64,000 nucleotides of DNA from Galeopsis tetrahit (Eukaryota > Streptophyta > Magnoliopsida > Lamiales > Lamiaceae): contig OY776124.1 of NCBI GenBank assembly GCA_963675135.1, positions 13,468,677-13,532,676 on the forward strand. Direction: 5' to 3'. Each line of letters starts with the position of its first letter. Position 1 is the stretch's first letter. Under the pieces are notes generated by a model. The model saw only the letters and a program-made list of their open reading frames with translations. It was not told the origin of the DNA and ran no database searches. The position numbers and the translations under genes are program-made. Below are positions 1 to 10,421 of this stretch, piece after piece.

Positions 1-1
1 T

Positions 2-807
2 CATGTTCAGTTCGCTGAACATGCCTTTCCGTTCGCTAAAACCAATCCTACCTCTGCCACACCCCCTGATCTGCTAGATACACCCGACACACCCACTGAT
101 CTGATAAATTCACCCTCCCCTAAACCCACCCATTGTTTCGCTAAACCCACCCCCTGCTCCTCCACATACACCTCCTGTTCCGATACATCCACCACCCGCT
201 CCTCAGCATATACCCCTGACTTGATAGATCCACTCCCGCTCTGCAACATACACCTCCTGATCCACTAAATACACCACCCACACCCCATAAACACTAAATC
301 CACCCCTATACCTTCCATTCCCGATCAACCTCCTCCCCCTAATCCAGTGCTCGGGCCCCTAGACGCTTCTCCGCGGTCACCTGTACCACCTTCACTAACT
401 TCAATTCAACCTAGATTTGGTGTGGTCACTCGATCTCAAAATAGAATTTTCAAGCCCAATCTGAGGTATTATCTTACATCAGATTTACCTTCCGACAATG
501 AACCTAGTTGTGTTTCACAAGCCTTAAAAGATGAAAGGTGGAGGAAGGTCATGCCATCTGAGTTTGATGCCTTCTCAGAAATGATACTTGAGATTCGGTT
601 CCCCGTGATGAGTCCCAAAATATAGTTGGCTTCAAGTGGGCCTTTCGCATCAAACACAAATTAAACCTGATGATCCTTAGACAAATTTAAAACTCAACTT
701 ATGGAAAAAGGTTCCATCAATGCCCAGGTCTTTTCTGAGTCTTTCAACCCTGTTGTTAAACCTGCAACTGTTCGATCAGTCCTCAGTATTGCAGTCACTC
801 AGAATTC
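2..807 (+). mobile_element. Copia element A, left part (integrase end, linker, start of reverse transcriptase)
   Basis: Degraded Ty1/Copia polyprotein. Frame 1 from base 2 reads the end of the integrase region (HVQFAEHAFPFA), then a proline/threonine-rich linker to about 340. From 347 comes the pre-RT block (VTRSQNRIFKPNLRYY, then WRKVMPSEFDA) and at 610-807 the first RT block (KWAFRIKH, FNPVVKPATVRSVLSIAV) with frameshifts. The reading stops at about 807, where Copia B begins, and resumes at 6838. The same block occurs in Copia C near 32240, so A and C are one family, possibly the Ale/Retrofit lineage. The element starts before the window. It is a pseudogene. Confidence 0.85.
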
Positions 808-954
808 ACTGTGAGAATAGGTATGAGATCACCGTTAATGAGGTGATTGGGAAAATACAATATATATATTCAAGGTACAAGAGATTTACAAGGAAATAAT
901 AACAAACAATTAAAGGAAATATTTACAAGATATGACAAACAATAATTAAATTAT

Positions 955-1638
955 TTATTTCCTATTATCCCCCCTCAAGCGATGCAGTGGGTGAGTGGAC
1001 ACGCAAAGCTTGGAACGTAGTAATTCAAAGCTGGGCCGAGGAAGACTTTTCGTAAAGATGTCGGAAACTTGGAGCTCGGAGGGAACAAACTGAGTAGCAA
1101 GGCGACCAGACGATACGAGTTCCCGAATAAAATGACAATCAATATCAATGTGTTTCGCCCTCTTATGTGCAACAGGATTCTGAGATAGAAAGAGAGCACT
1201 CTTATTGTCACATAGAAGGAGAGGGCGACCAGGGGGTAAGGCACCCAATTCGCGAAGAAGTTGGGTGACGCAAATGATTTCTTGAGCAGTGTTGGCCATG
1301 GCACGATATTTAGATTCACAGCTGGACCGAGAGATGGTAGGCTGCTTTTTAGCACTCCAAGAAAAAAAATTTCCACCCAAGAAGATGGAATACCCATACG
1401 TAGAACGGCGTGTCTCAACACACCGAGCCCAGTCAGCATCCGAGTATCCGATGAGAGAGGGATCAGAACCACGAGTGTAGGTGAGACCGAAATTGATAGT
1501 ACCTTGAACATAGCGAAGAATACGCTTTACGGCGGCGAAGTGATCCACCGTATGAGAATGGAGAAACTGGCTGACGTGGTTGACAGCATAGGACAGGTCC
1601 GGGCGAGTGATGGTGAGATACTGCAATGCGCCGACCAG
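955..1638 (-). pseudogene. Copia B RNase H domain, 3' part of pol
   Basis: Continuation of Copia B pol on the far side of the solo LTR. It reads VGALQYLTITRPDLSYAVN, then SDADWA, the RNase H motif SRSSCESKYRAM (the usual acidic residue is kept as E in CESK), LLCDNKSAL, KHIDIDCHFIREL and DIFTKSLP. Removing the LTR and one copy of the 5-bp duplication rejoins RSL and VGALQ, the standard Copia block (LYRSLVGALQYL). This confirms that the LTR inserted into a formerly continuous pol. Confidence 0.85.
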
Positions 1639-3261
1639 TGATTCGGGTGGAATTTACGCGTTTTAGGGGCACATGTGAAGTATATTTTGATGTGGATTTC
1701 ATTGAATTATGCATGGAATATGATTGTTTTAGCCAAAATGAGAGAAAGGTTGTGTTTTGTTGATTTTATAGGAAATACGATCGAATTTGGATCAAAACAC
1801 CAACCATACTTTACTGGATCAAGAAGAGGAGTGCACGGTTGGATTCGTCTCGAAAAATGTAGTGGAATAGCAAAAGGAATTGAGTCAATCGGAGGTCGGA
1901 AGCTCAAGATACGAAGGGACGAAGTTGGAGGCCAAAAAACAATACGAAACTTTGGCCCGGCCGGGCCACATTTCCCGCCCGGCCGGGCGGCCGAGCACCA
2001 AAAATCTGGCCATTTTCGAAGTTTTGGCCCGGCCGGGCGGCCGAACACTCCAAGCCATCGCCTCATTTACGAAAGTTCCGCCCGGCCAGGCGACACCACT
2101 CGCCCGGCCGGGCCAACACGCCCCTGTTTTCATTATGGTCGACCAAGACATCCGCCCGGCCGGGCCACTTCCCCACCCGGCCGGGCCACTCCATTTTCGG
2201 TGCCAAACGCGTGTTTTCTCCATTCTTGAAGGACCTACTTGCAAATATCACACCCAAACCCTACCCCAACACTATAAATACCCCCTTTCTTGAAATTCAA
2301 GACACCTTTCCCCATTCTTCACACATTTACACATATTTGGAGGTGTTTGGCCATAACTTCTTCATCTCTCCACCAATCCATGCAAGGGAAGAGGCATTAG
2401 CTTGGAAATTTCATTCCCTACCACATCTTAGACTAAGCTTTCTCTTTCTTTCCCTTTTTATTTAGTTATTTCAATTGGAATTTGTAGTTTGAGTATGTAC
2501 TTGAGTAGCTAAACAAACTTGTGGTTTCAAGGCATTGTAGATACTTGGATTGATGTTTATGAGTAATTTGTTGCTTTAATTGGTGTTTGTCTCTTATTTG
2601 TGTGCTTAATTCTTTATTGCAAAGCATGTTGTTATTGGCCATGATGATTTGCTTAATTCATTGTTAATTGGGGTAAGATCGAGAGATTTATTCCATTTAA
2701 TCGTATGCAAGCATGCAACCCGATATTATTATGAGCTCGAGAGAGGATTAATTATCGGAGAGGGATTTGAATGATCTTAGGAGCTATTTTAGGCGGTGCA
2801 ACGTTTGTGAGGTAGAGATACGAGCTTATGTTACATTGCGCCTTTGGTTAATTAGATCGAGAGATTAATTAATTCTTCTTGTGTGATCACCCTATATGAG
2901 ATAACCTTAATGGCCATTTGAACGGGATAACAAGATCATAAACGGATATCTATGTGTTACAATCGCCTTAGAACCCACCCTTTCTTCTTTGAGTTTCATC
3001 CAATTTACCTTTGTTTTCGTGATTCATATGGTATTTGATCGATTTCGTATTTGCTCTTTGCTACTTATTTGTGACACTTGGTAGGTAATTTTAGAGTAAA
3101 TCATCACATTCACATTTTTGATCACGTCTATTTAGAACTCGACTAGCAAACTACCCTTTTACGCTTAACCTCCCTGTGGGATCGACCTCGTGCTTATCGC
3201 GCTACAATAGACGCCGTACACTTGCGGTTGTTTATTTTAGTGTTGTATAACACGTGAATCA
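1639..3261 (+). mobile_element. Solo LTR of an Athila/Tat-like Gypsy family, inserted in Copia B
   Basis: 1623 bp, bounded by the inverted termini TGATTC (1639) and GAATCA (ending 3261). Flanked by ACCAG (1634-1638) and ACCAA (3262-3266), a 5-bp target duplication with one later mismatch. The same LTR occurs in reverse at 53130-55027, where it is preceded by a polypurine tract, which proves the LTR identity. The 3' end carries the family signature CCCTGTGGGATCGACCTCG. Positions 1950-2200 hold many GC-rich palindromes with core CGGCCG. No internal domain remains, so this is a product of LTR-LTR recombination. Confidence 0.9.
1950..2200. repeat. GC-rich palindrome cluster (CCGGCCGGGC type) inside the solo LTR
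   Basis: About a dozen close variants of CCCGGCCGGGC, spaced irregularly at 10-40 bp, interrupt otherwise ordinary LTR sequence. The related LTR at 53130-55027 has a cluster at the matching place but built on GCTCGGCCGAGC. The ORFs seen here are by-products of the repeats, not genes. Confidence 0.85.
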
Positions 3262-3410
3262 ACCAAAGACCGATATAATGTGGGGTCATGGAAGGGTGCA
3301 CCCGTGCTGACAAGCGAGGAACCAGCGACCAGAGGGGTAGAGACTGGTTTGGATTCGAGGAGGTCGGCACGAGCGAGGATGTCGCGGGCGTATTTCGCCT
3401 GACCGAGGAA

Positions 3411-6400
3411 CTAAGTGTCCGAAGAACGAGACACTTCAAGGTCGAGGAAGTAGTTGAGCTTACCCAAATCTTTGACCCGAAACTCAGAATGAACGCGAGC
3501 AATGAAACGTTTGAGGAAGACAGGGTCATTGCTCGTCACAATGATGTCGTCGACATAAAGGAGAAGATATAGAGTAACCCCCTTGCAAGTAAAGTAGAAC
3601 AAGGAGGTATCAGCTCGGCTGCAGTGAAAACCAAGAGAGGCGAGGAAGGAACTGAACCGAACAAACAACGCCCGAGTAGCTTGTCGGAGCCCATAGAGCG
3701 CCTTCTTAAGATGATAGACATGATTCGGAAAATGAGGATCAGTAAAACCCGGAGGTTGGGACATGTAGACGGGTTTGGTCAGAACACCGTGTAAAAAGGC
3801 ATTGTTGACATCCAATTGATGTAGGGGCCAACCATTTCGAACAGCGAGAGAGAGCACAATGCGAACATTTACGGCTTTGACAACTGGGCTGAAAGTATGT
3901 GAGAAGTCGAAACCAGGAATCTGAGAGAAACCCTGGGCGACCAGGCGAGCCTTGTATCGATCAACAGAACCATCACTATGAAATTTTGTACGGAAAACCC
4001 ATTTGGAACCGACAATGTTCGTGCTTGGCGGCCGAGGAACCAGATCCCACATTTGATTCGCGTGGAGAGCATCAAGCTCCGAACGGATGGCCGCCGTCCA
4101 GTGGGGAAGCTTCAAAGCGGACTTGAACCCCTTGGGTTCATCGGAGACAGCGAGAGCAGTTAACAAGCCTGTGGTCGCAATGTCGGCCATATAGCGAGGC
4201 TTGAAGATGCCAGACCGAGCCCGAGTAACCATTGGATGAGTGGATCGGGGCAGGTCGGCAGGCGGGGGCTCGACAGGAGGCACAGCGGGACGAGCAGGAG
4301 GGTGCTCGATAGGCGGGACCTCAAGTGCACGAGGAGGCAGTTGACGAGGGGGTAGATCTGCAATAACATTAGTGGGATGCGGGCAAAGCGAGCAAGGCTC
4401 GGTGCGAGCAAGTGTAGGGCGAGGAACTGGCGTAGGAGTGAGAGACTCCGGAACTAGAAATGAGCTGTAATCGAGGGACCTAGAGTCTGGCGAGGAGCCA
4501 TTGCCGGAAAAGGGGAACGATGACTCATCAAACTGAGCATGTCGAGTAGTGTAGAAGTGGGAAGCGACCGGATCGTAACACCGAAACCCTTTATGAGAAG
4601 AACTGTAACCCAAGAAAATGCAAGGAACACTGCGAGGAGCCAATTTATGAGGAGAGTAATCCCGGAGGTACAGAAATACACGACAACCAAATGTTCTGAA
4701 ATTGCTGTAAATTGGAGGCGTATGAAAAAGTAGCTCATACGGAGACTTGTCACCAAGCACAGGAGTAGGCAGGCGGTTGATAATATAGGCTGCAGTTGCA
4801 AAGGCATCTACCCAAAAGAGAGAAGGAATACTGGAATGAAGTATGAGGGACAATCCAGTTTCAGTGATGTGTCTATGTTTACGCTCCGCACGACCATTCT
4901 GCTGAGGAGTATAGGGACATGACAATCTGTGATGAATACCTTTGGTGGAAAAGAAATCCCGAACTCTGCTGTTAACAAATTCTGTACCACCATCACTCTG
5001 AAAAACTTTCATAGAAACAGAGAACTGATTGCACACAAAGGTTTGGAAGCTGACCAAAACACCGAACAAGTTAGACTTAACACATAAAGGATAAAACCAC
5101 GTGAAGCGAGAATAATCATCAATAAAGATAACATAATAACGATAACCATCGGTAGAACAAACCGGGGCAGGTCCCCATAAATCACAGTGAATAAGGTCCA
5201 AAACACGAGATGCTCGCTTATTATTCAAAGTAAATGATAAATGTTTGCTCTTTGCCAATTGACAAGGAGTGCACAAAGAAGGCTTAGGTAAGACTGAAGT
5301 TACATCCAATTGGCCCAAACGTTTCAACAATTTAACAACTGAAATAGAAGTGTGCCCTAATCTATGGTGCCAAAGCTCAAAGGAGGCCCGCCGAGCAGTA
5401 GTGTGAAGAGCGGCGACGAGAGCTGGGCGACCATGTTCCAATATATAAAGTCCTCGGCTACGCCTACCGCGAGCCAGAGGCTCCTTTGTTACCCGATTCT
5501 AAACCACAAACGATCGATCAGAGAATATAACATCAATAGGATAATCAGAAGTCAACTTGCTAATGGACAATAAATTCTTAGTGAGGTGCGGAACGACCAG
5601 GACATCCAATAAGAGAAACTTATCATGAGCACGAAAAGAGCCAGTATGAGTAATGGGAATAGAAGTACCATTAGCGACAATAACGTGATCGTTACCAGTA
5701 TAAGGGGCGAGATCATCCATAGCAGTAGAGTCCGGTGTCATGTGGGCAGAAGCACCAGTATCAAGAAACCAATCTGAACCAAGGGAAGGAGCAAGCGAGC
5801 ACTGTGACTCGAAGGCCTGAGCAAGGTTGACAGAGGGCTGAGACGAGCGAGCATATCTCTCGGCACATCGACCAGCATAGTGGCTCGATTGGCGATAAAT
5901 CTGGCATGTAGGAGTGAAAGACCGTTTGCCCCGAGCGCCGTGCTGGGCAGGGGTAGGGCGACCACCGGAGGTAGCAGGTGGGCGACCACCATGACCAGAC
6001 GAGCGATCATAAGAGAAAGAACGGGGCTGCGAGGACCCAGAGCGCCGATCAGTGGCAAAAGCAGGAACATGAGCGGTTGGGACGTCCATGGAACACTGCA
6101 TAAGGTCAAAATTAACAGTCTGATGAACCAAATCGCGAAAAGAAGGCATCTGGGTCATAGACATGCGGGTGTCAGAGAAACCAAGAAACTGAGGGCCGAG
6201 ACCGTTCAAGAACCAATGACTCTTGTCAACGGCATCAACAGGGCGACCAATAGAGGCCAACTGGTCACAGAGAAGTCGAAACTTCTTGCTATATTCATCA
6301 GCCGAGGAAGTTCCACGGCGGAGGTTGAATAATTCACTACGTAACTGGTTGAGGCGAGAGGCAGGGGAATGACTAAAGGCCTCCTCAATGGCTGTCCAAA

Positions 6401-6710
6401 CAGATCGAGAGGAGGTGAGGCCGATCACTTCGGCCATGGTGTCTTCAGAGAGAAAAGAGAGAATAAGGCTCATAATCTTCTGATCCAACGCAAACCAGGC
6501 AGTATAATTCGGGTTTGGGACATCCTTGCCATCAGACTTGACGGTTTTGGGCGGTTCCGGGCAAGAACCGTCAACGTGGGAGAACAGATCGTGGCTGGTG
6601 AGAACAGGAACGATCTGATTACGCCAAACAAGATAGTTTGACGCAGAAAGCTTCACGGTAAGCATGTGCACGAGAGTGTTAAGGGAAAGAGAGGAGGAGG
6701 ATTCCGCCAT
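3411..6710 (-). pseudogene. Copia B gag-pol: gag, protease, integrase, most of RT
   Basis: I chose the ATG at 6710 (MAESSSSLSLN) over the longer reading from 6797, which is LTR sequence. In order: UBN2-type gag; a zinc knuckle near 5900 with its second Cys replaced (CQIYRQSSHYAGRC); protease WFLDTGASAHMT near 5750; integrase zinc motif (HHRLGH, CTPCQ) near 5370-5260; integrase Asp (IHCDLWGP), Asp (FQSDGGTEF) and Glu (TPQQNGRAERKH); RT blocks LDVNNAFLHG near 3800 and YVDDIIVTSND near 3550. The frame is nearly intact, broken by a TAG after VV at about 5497 and another after SRSSDT at 3411. Both look like single substitutions. A recent but dead copy. Confidence 0.85.
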
Positions 6711-6837
6711 GGCGCCGGAAGAGGAGGGATGGGCGACGGTAGTGTAAGGAGAGGGAGAATTTAGCGTGAGGAAATATTTACAAGATATGGTAAACAATAA
6801 TTAAATTATTTATTTCCTATTATTGACCCCTTCAACA

Positions 6838-7542
6838 ATTCGATGTCAATAATACTTTTCTCCATGGTACTCTATACGACACGATTTACATGGCACAACC
6901 CCCTAGCTTTGTTGATAAATTATTTCCTTCCTATGTTTGCAAATTGCAAAAGTCGATTTATGGTTTGAAACAAGCACCACACACTTGATATTATGCTCTA
7001 CAATCATTTTTGGAAGGGATTGGATTCATTCACATCAAATCGGATGAGTCTATTTTTGTTTACAATAAATCTGGTGTAATTGCTTATTTTCTTGTATATG
7101 TTGATGATCTTATCCTCACAGGAAATAACATTCCCCTCCTTACTCACGTAGCTAAGGAAATTGGTACAAAATTTACTGTAAAATATTTGGGCTCTCTTTC
7201 ATACTTCTTAGGTGTTGAAGTGATTCGTATACCAAGAACACATATTTTCTGTCCCAACGAAAGTATGTGGTTGATCTCCTCACTCGCTACAATATGTTAA
7301 ATTCCAAACTGGTGCAAACACCATTGGCCACTGCAACATGTTTTACTCTTTCAGATGGGACCCCTCCAGCTAATGCTACCCTATACAGACAAGTCCTTAT
7401 AAGTCTTGCAACTCACTAGGCCAGACATTGCATTTGTTGTTCACAAGTTGTCACAGTTTATGCATGCCCCTACTACCACTCATTGAGGTGCAGTCAAACA
7501 TCTACTACGCTACTTAAACGGGACTCGAGATGTTGGTGTTAC
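6838..7542 (+). pseudogene. Copia element A, right part (RT and RNase H start)
   Basis: Resumption of Copia A after the insertion: FDVNNTFLHGTLYDTIYMAQ, then KLQKSIYGLKQAP with a stop, then the RT active-site block YFLVYVDDLILTGNN near 7090 and YLGSLSYFLGVEV. Later parts need frameshifts: TPLATATCF, LTRPDIAFVVHKLSQFMHAPT and LRYLNGTRDVGV. The reading ends abruptly at 7542, at a CACTA terminus. RNase H and the 3' LTR are missing. Confidence 0.85.
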
Positions 7543-7690
7543 CACTACAAGAAAATCTACTTTTAGTGAAAAAAATCCTCTCATTATAGCTTCTCTAACT
7601 AAAAGACTTTGATGACATGGATTGACTTTTAGTGACAAGACCTATTATTAATTCTCAATTTCTTGTCACTAAAAACTTTTAGCTAAAGAA
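7543..7690 (+). mobile_element. CACTA (En/Spm) transposon end fragment
   Basis: Begins CACTACAAGAAAATC, the canonical terminus of plant CACTA elements. Subterminal inverted motifs follow: TTTTAGTGACAAG near 7627 and CTTGTCACTAAAA near 7665. The matching right end is not found here, and the sequence passes directly into Gypsy pol. This is a truncated fragment that cuts off Copia A. Confidence 0.7.
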
Positions 7691-9660
7691 GTTAGGCATT
7701 GGACCATTGAAGGAGACGGGAGCAATTATCCAACTAGCTGACAGAAGTGTCACACACCCAGTCGGTGTAGTTGAGGATGTTCTCGTACAGGTAGATAAGT
7801 TCATTTTTCCTTCAGATTTTTTTGTGTTAAATATGAATGAAAATCCGGGACACTTCATACCTATTTTGTTAGGAAGGCCATTTATGGACACTTCCCAAAC
7901 AAAATAGATGTCCATGGGGGCACTCTCACAATGGAGTTTGACAGACACATCATTCATTTTAATATATTTGATGCTATGAAATTTTCTAATGCTTTTGACT
8001 CTCTTTTTGCTGTGAGTGTCATAGAACCAATTGTGCAGTAAATTTTTTAGAACAACAAATATGCAAGAGATGGAAGAAGAAGATAAGCAAGAAAGAGGTT
8101 CTAGGTATGATGTTGCATTTGTAAAATTACCTGATACTTACCCGAAAATTCTTCCATCTCCTTGCTGGCACCAGAGCTTGAATTAAAGCCGTTACCTGAA
8201 CATTTGAAATACACTTATTTGGGCCCGCATGATACACTTCCCGTCATCATTTCAACAAAGTTGACGGAGGCCCAAGAGAGGATGTTGGTTTCGGTGTTGA
8301 AAGAGCACCAATATGCTATAGGTTGGACAGTGACAGATCTCAAGGGGATTAGTCCATCATTATGCATGAAATGGATCTTGCTTGAGGATGATTCACGTCC
8401 CACTCGAGAGGTCCAACGTCGATTGAACCCACCAATGAATGAAGTGGTGAAGAAGGAGATTTTGAAGCTACTACAAGTTAGGATAATTTTTCAGAGAGTG
8501 GATTAGTCCAACACAGGTGGTACCAAAGAAATACGGAGTGACAGTGATAGAGAATGATAAGGGTGAATCTATTCCAACTTGTGTGCAAACGGGATGGAGA
8601 GTATGCATAGATTACCGCAAGCTAAATGCCACATTTGGGCTTTGCAATGCCCCTGCCACATTCCAAAGGTGCATGGTAAGCATTTTTTCTGAATTTGTTG
8701 TGAATATAATTGAGGTTTTCATGGATGATTTTAGTGTTTATGGTGGATCATTTGAAATATGTCTAGGAAACCTTAGTTTAATTCTTAAATGATGCATTGA
8801 GACTAATTTGGTCTTAAATTGGGAAAAATGTCATTTTATGGTAGAAAAAGGAATTTTGTTAGGGCATATTGTTTCTGAAAAAGGCATAGAAGTAGACAAG
8901 TCTAAGGTTGAACTTATTTATGCTTTGCCTTACCACACCACTGTGCGGAAAGTTCGTTCTTTTCTTGGCCATGCAGGATTTTATAGGAGGTTTATCAAGA
9001 ATTTTTCCAAGATAACATCACTTCTTTATAGACTTTTGCAAAAGGATATGGAGTTCGAGCTTGATGAGGCATGCAAAGAGGCTTTTGACACATTGAAAAG
9101 ATTGTTAACCACACCATCCATCATCCAACCCCAGAATTGGAGCCTACCATTTGAGATCATGTGCGATGCAAGTGATTATGTTATAGGGATTTTTCTTGGG
9201 CAATATGTGGATAAGAAGTCTCATGTGATATATTATGCATCACGAATTGAACTTTGTATCAAGCTCAAACTATCTATTATACCACATAAAAAGAACTTCT
9301 TGCTGTGATTTTTGCTTTAGAAAAATTTCGTTCATATTTACTCGGGACTTTTCTGATCATGCAAAGTATTTAATGGCGAAGAAAGAAGCTAAACCGAGGC
9401 TTATTCGATGGATTTTATTGCTCCAAGAGTTCGATCTTGAAATTAAAGACAAGAGAGGAGCAGAGAACCTAGTAGCTGACCATCTCAGCCGATTGGAGAG
9501 GGCTGAGGAAGCTGAACCATTGCTGGAAAAATTCCCAGACGAGCAGTTGGTCGTAGCGACGAAAAAAAATTCAGAATTCAGCAACACCGAACCTCTCAAT
9601 ATCAGTGCAGTCTGTCCCTCGGTTTGCTGATTTGGTGAATTTTTTTGTTGTTAGAGTTTA
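7686..9660 (+). pseudogene. Athila-like Gypsy pol relic (protease, RT, RNase H)
   Basis: Reads in three broken frames. The retropepsin region is 7686-8035 (IIQLADRSVTHPVGVVEDVL, ILLGRPFMDTS). A pre-RT linker follows at 8162-8506. RT at 8517-8790 has VCIDYRKLN joined directly to FGLCNAPATFQ, so about 50 residues of the RT core are deleted, while the active-site block survives as VFMDDFSVYG. RT thumb/connection and RNase H follow at 8808-9300 (LLGHIVSEKGIEV, FEIMCDASDYVIG), ending with ADHLSRLE near 9480. That last motif and the protease style are typical of the Athila lineage. No LTR is seen; there are several stops and deletions. Confidence 0.85.
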
Positions 9661-10293
9661 TCCAGAGGGTATGAACAAGACTCAGAGAAAAGCAAGGTAC
9701 CAAAAACAATAACATCCAAGTTTCTTCTTTTTTCCCCTGTAGTGTCACGGCCAAAAAAAACTCCCTCTTCCAATTCCCACGTTGACTTTTCTTCTGTATT
9801 AATCCAAGATGGCGGCTCATCCGTGTCTTTTTCTCCCCAAGGGATTAATCCCAAATCTTGGCCCATTTGCTTCTCTCTCAATTGGGCCTTCAAAAATACT
9901 TTCTCACGCCCCCAGAATTATTTCCCTTCCTTTTCTTAACTTCTCCAGCATGCAGGCCAAAAAAAATTAATTAGGCCCAATTCTTTTGATTCCTTGAACT
10001 TCATCCTCATCAAAATGTTCTACTTTACCTTAAATTAGATAAAAAAATAAAAATATCAAGGTAATTGAAGTCAAAAAATAACGTCAGAGGAAAGATGCAC
10101 TAAAATGCAAATTTAATTAAAAAAGAATATTCAATTAAAGCACAAAAGTATGCAATAATTTCTGAGTCATCATTTTGTTTCAAATCCTATCATTTTTTTT
10201 GCTTTAAAACTCCTAAGTATCATTTTTTGAATAAATAATTCCGTTGAGTTACCTTTTAGTTTTTTCCAGCCAAGCGTAACCGCTATTATTTGG
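9661..10293. other. Spacer upstream of the ankyrin-TPR gene
   Basis: AT-rich, with stops in all frames and no recognisable transposon core. The 65-80 aa ORFs here lack codon-like structure and overlap on both strands. It probably holds the distal promoter of the gene at 10422. Confidence 0.5.
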
Positions 10294-10299
10294 TATATA
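10294..10299 (+). promoter_or_regulatory. Candidate TATA box of the ankyrin-TPR gene
   Basis: TATATA within TGGTATATAGAG, 123 bp before the ATG. It would place transcription start near 10325 and give a leader of about 95 bases containing the CTT-rich stretch at 10350-10368, common in plant leaders. By eye only. Confidence 0.4.
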
Positions 10300-10421
10300 G
10301 AGATTGTTTTTTCGGTTTTCTGGTTAATTTCAAGAATTCAAACTTAAGCCTTCTTCTTCTTCTTCCCTTCAAACATATGTTATAAACTTTTGAATTTGCA
10401 TTTTATTTTGAAATATACCAT

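Larger units (their letters stand above)
808..6837 (-). mobile_element. Copia element B, inserted into Copia A
   Basis: A Ty1/Copia retrotransposon in antisense orientation, about 4.4 kb once the solo LTR at 1639-3261 is removed. The left end (810 to about 963) is a 3' LTR of about 150 bp whose minus-strand end reads CTCACA, next to a purine-rich tract at 964-975. The right end (about 6770-6837) keeps only the first ~50 bp of the matching LTR and runs straight into the gag leader with no visible tRNA-Met primer site, so about 115 bp of LTR plus the primer site seem deleted. Possible flanking duplication AATTC at 803-807 and 6837-6841; rejoining the host there leaves a small deletion and frameshift, so the exact breakpoints are uncertain. 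Confidence 0.8.

Noticed and set aside
1675..2293. Overlapping ORFs of 60-184 aa on both strands
   Set aside because: They are translations of the GC palindromes inside a solo LTR; all six frames are open because of the repeat.
808..6837. AATTC as a certain target duplication for Copia B
   Set aside because: The match exists, but the element ends would not be TG...CA there and the rejoined host is frameshifted, so it is kept only as possible.
9602..9939. Opposed ORFs of 65-80 aa near 9.7 kb
   Set aside because: No recognisable motif and no splice structure; the region is relic-to-promoter spacer.
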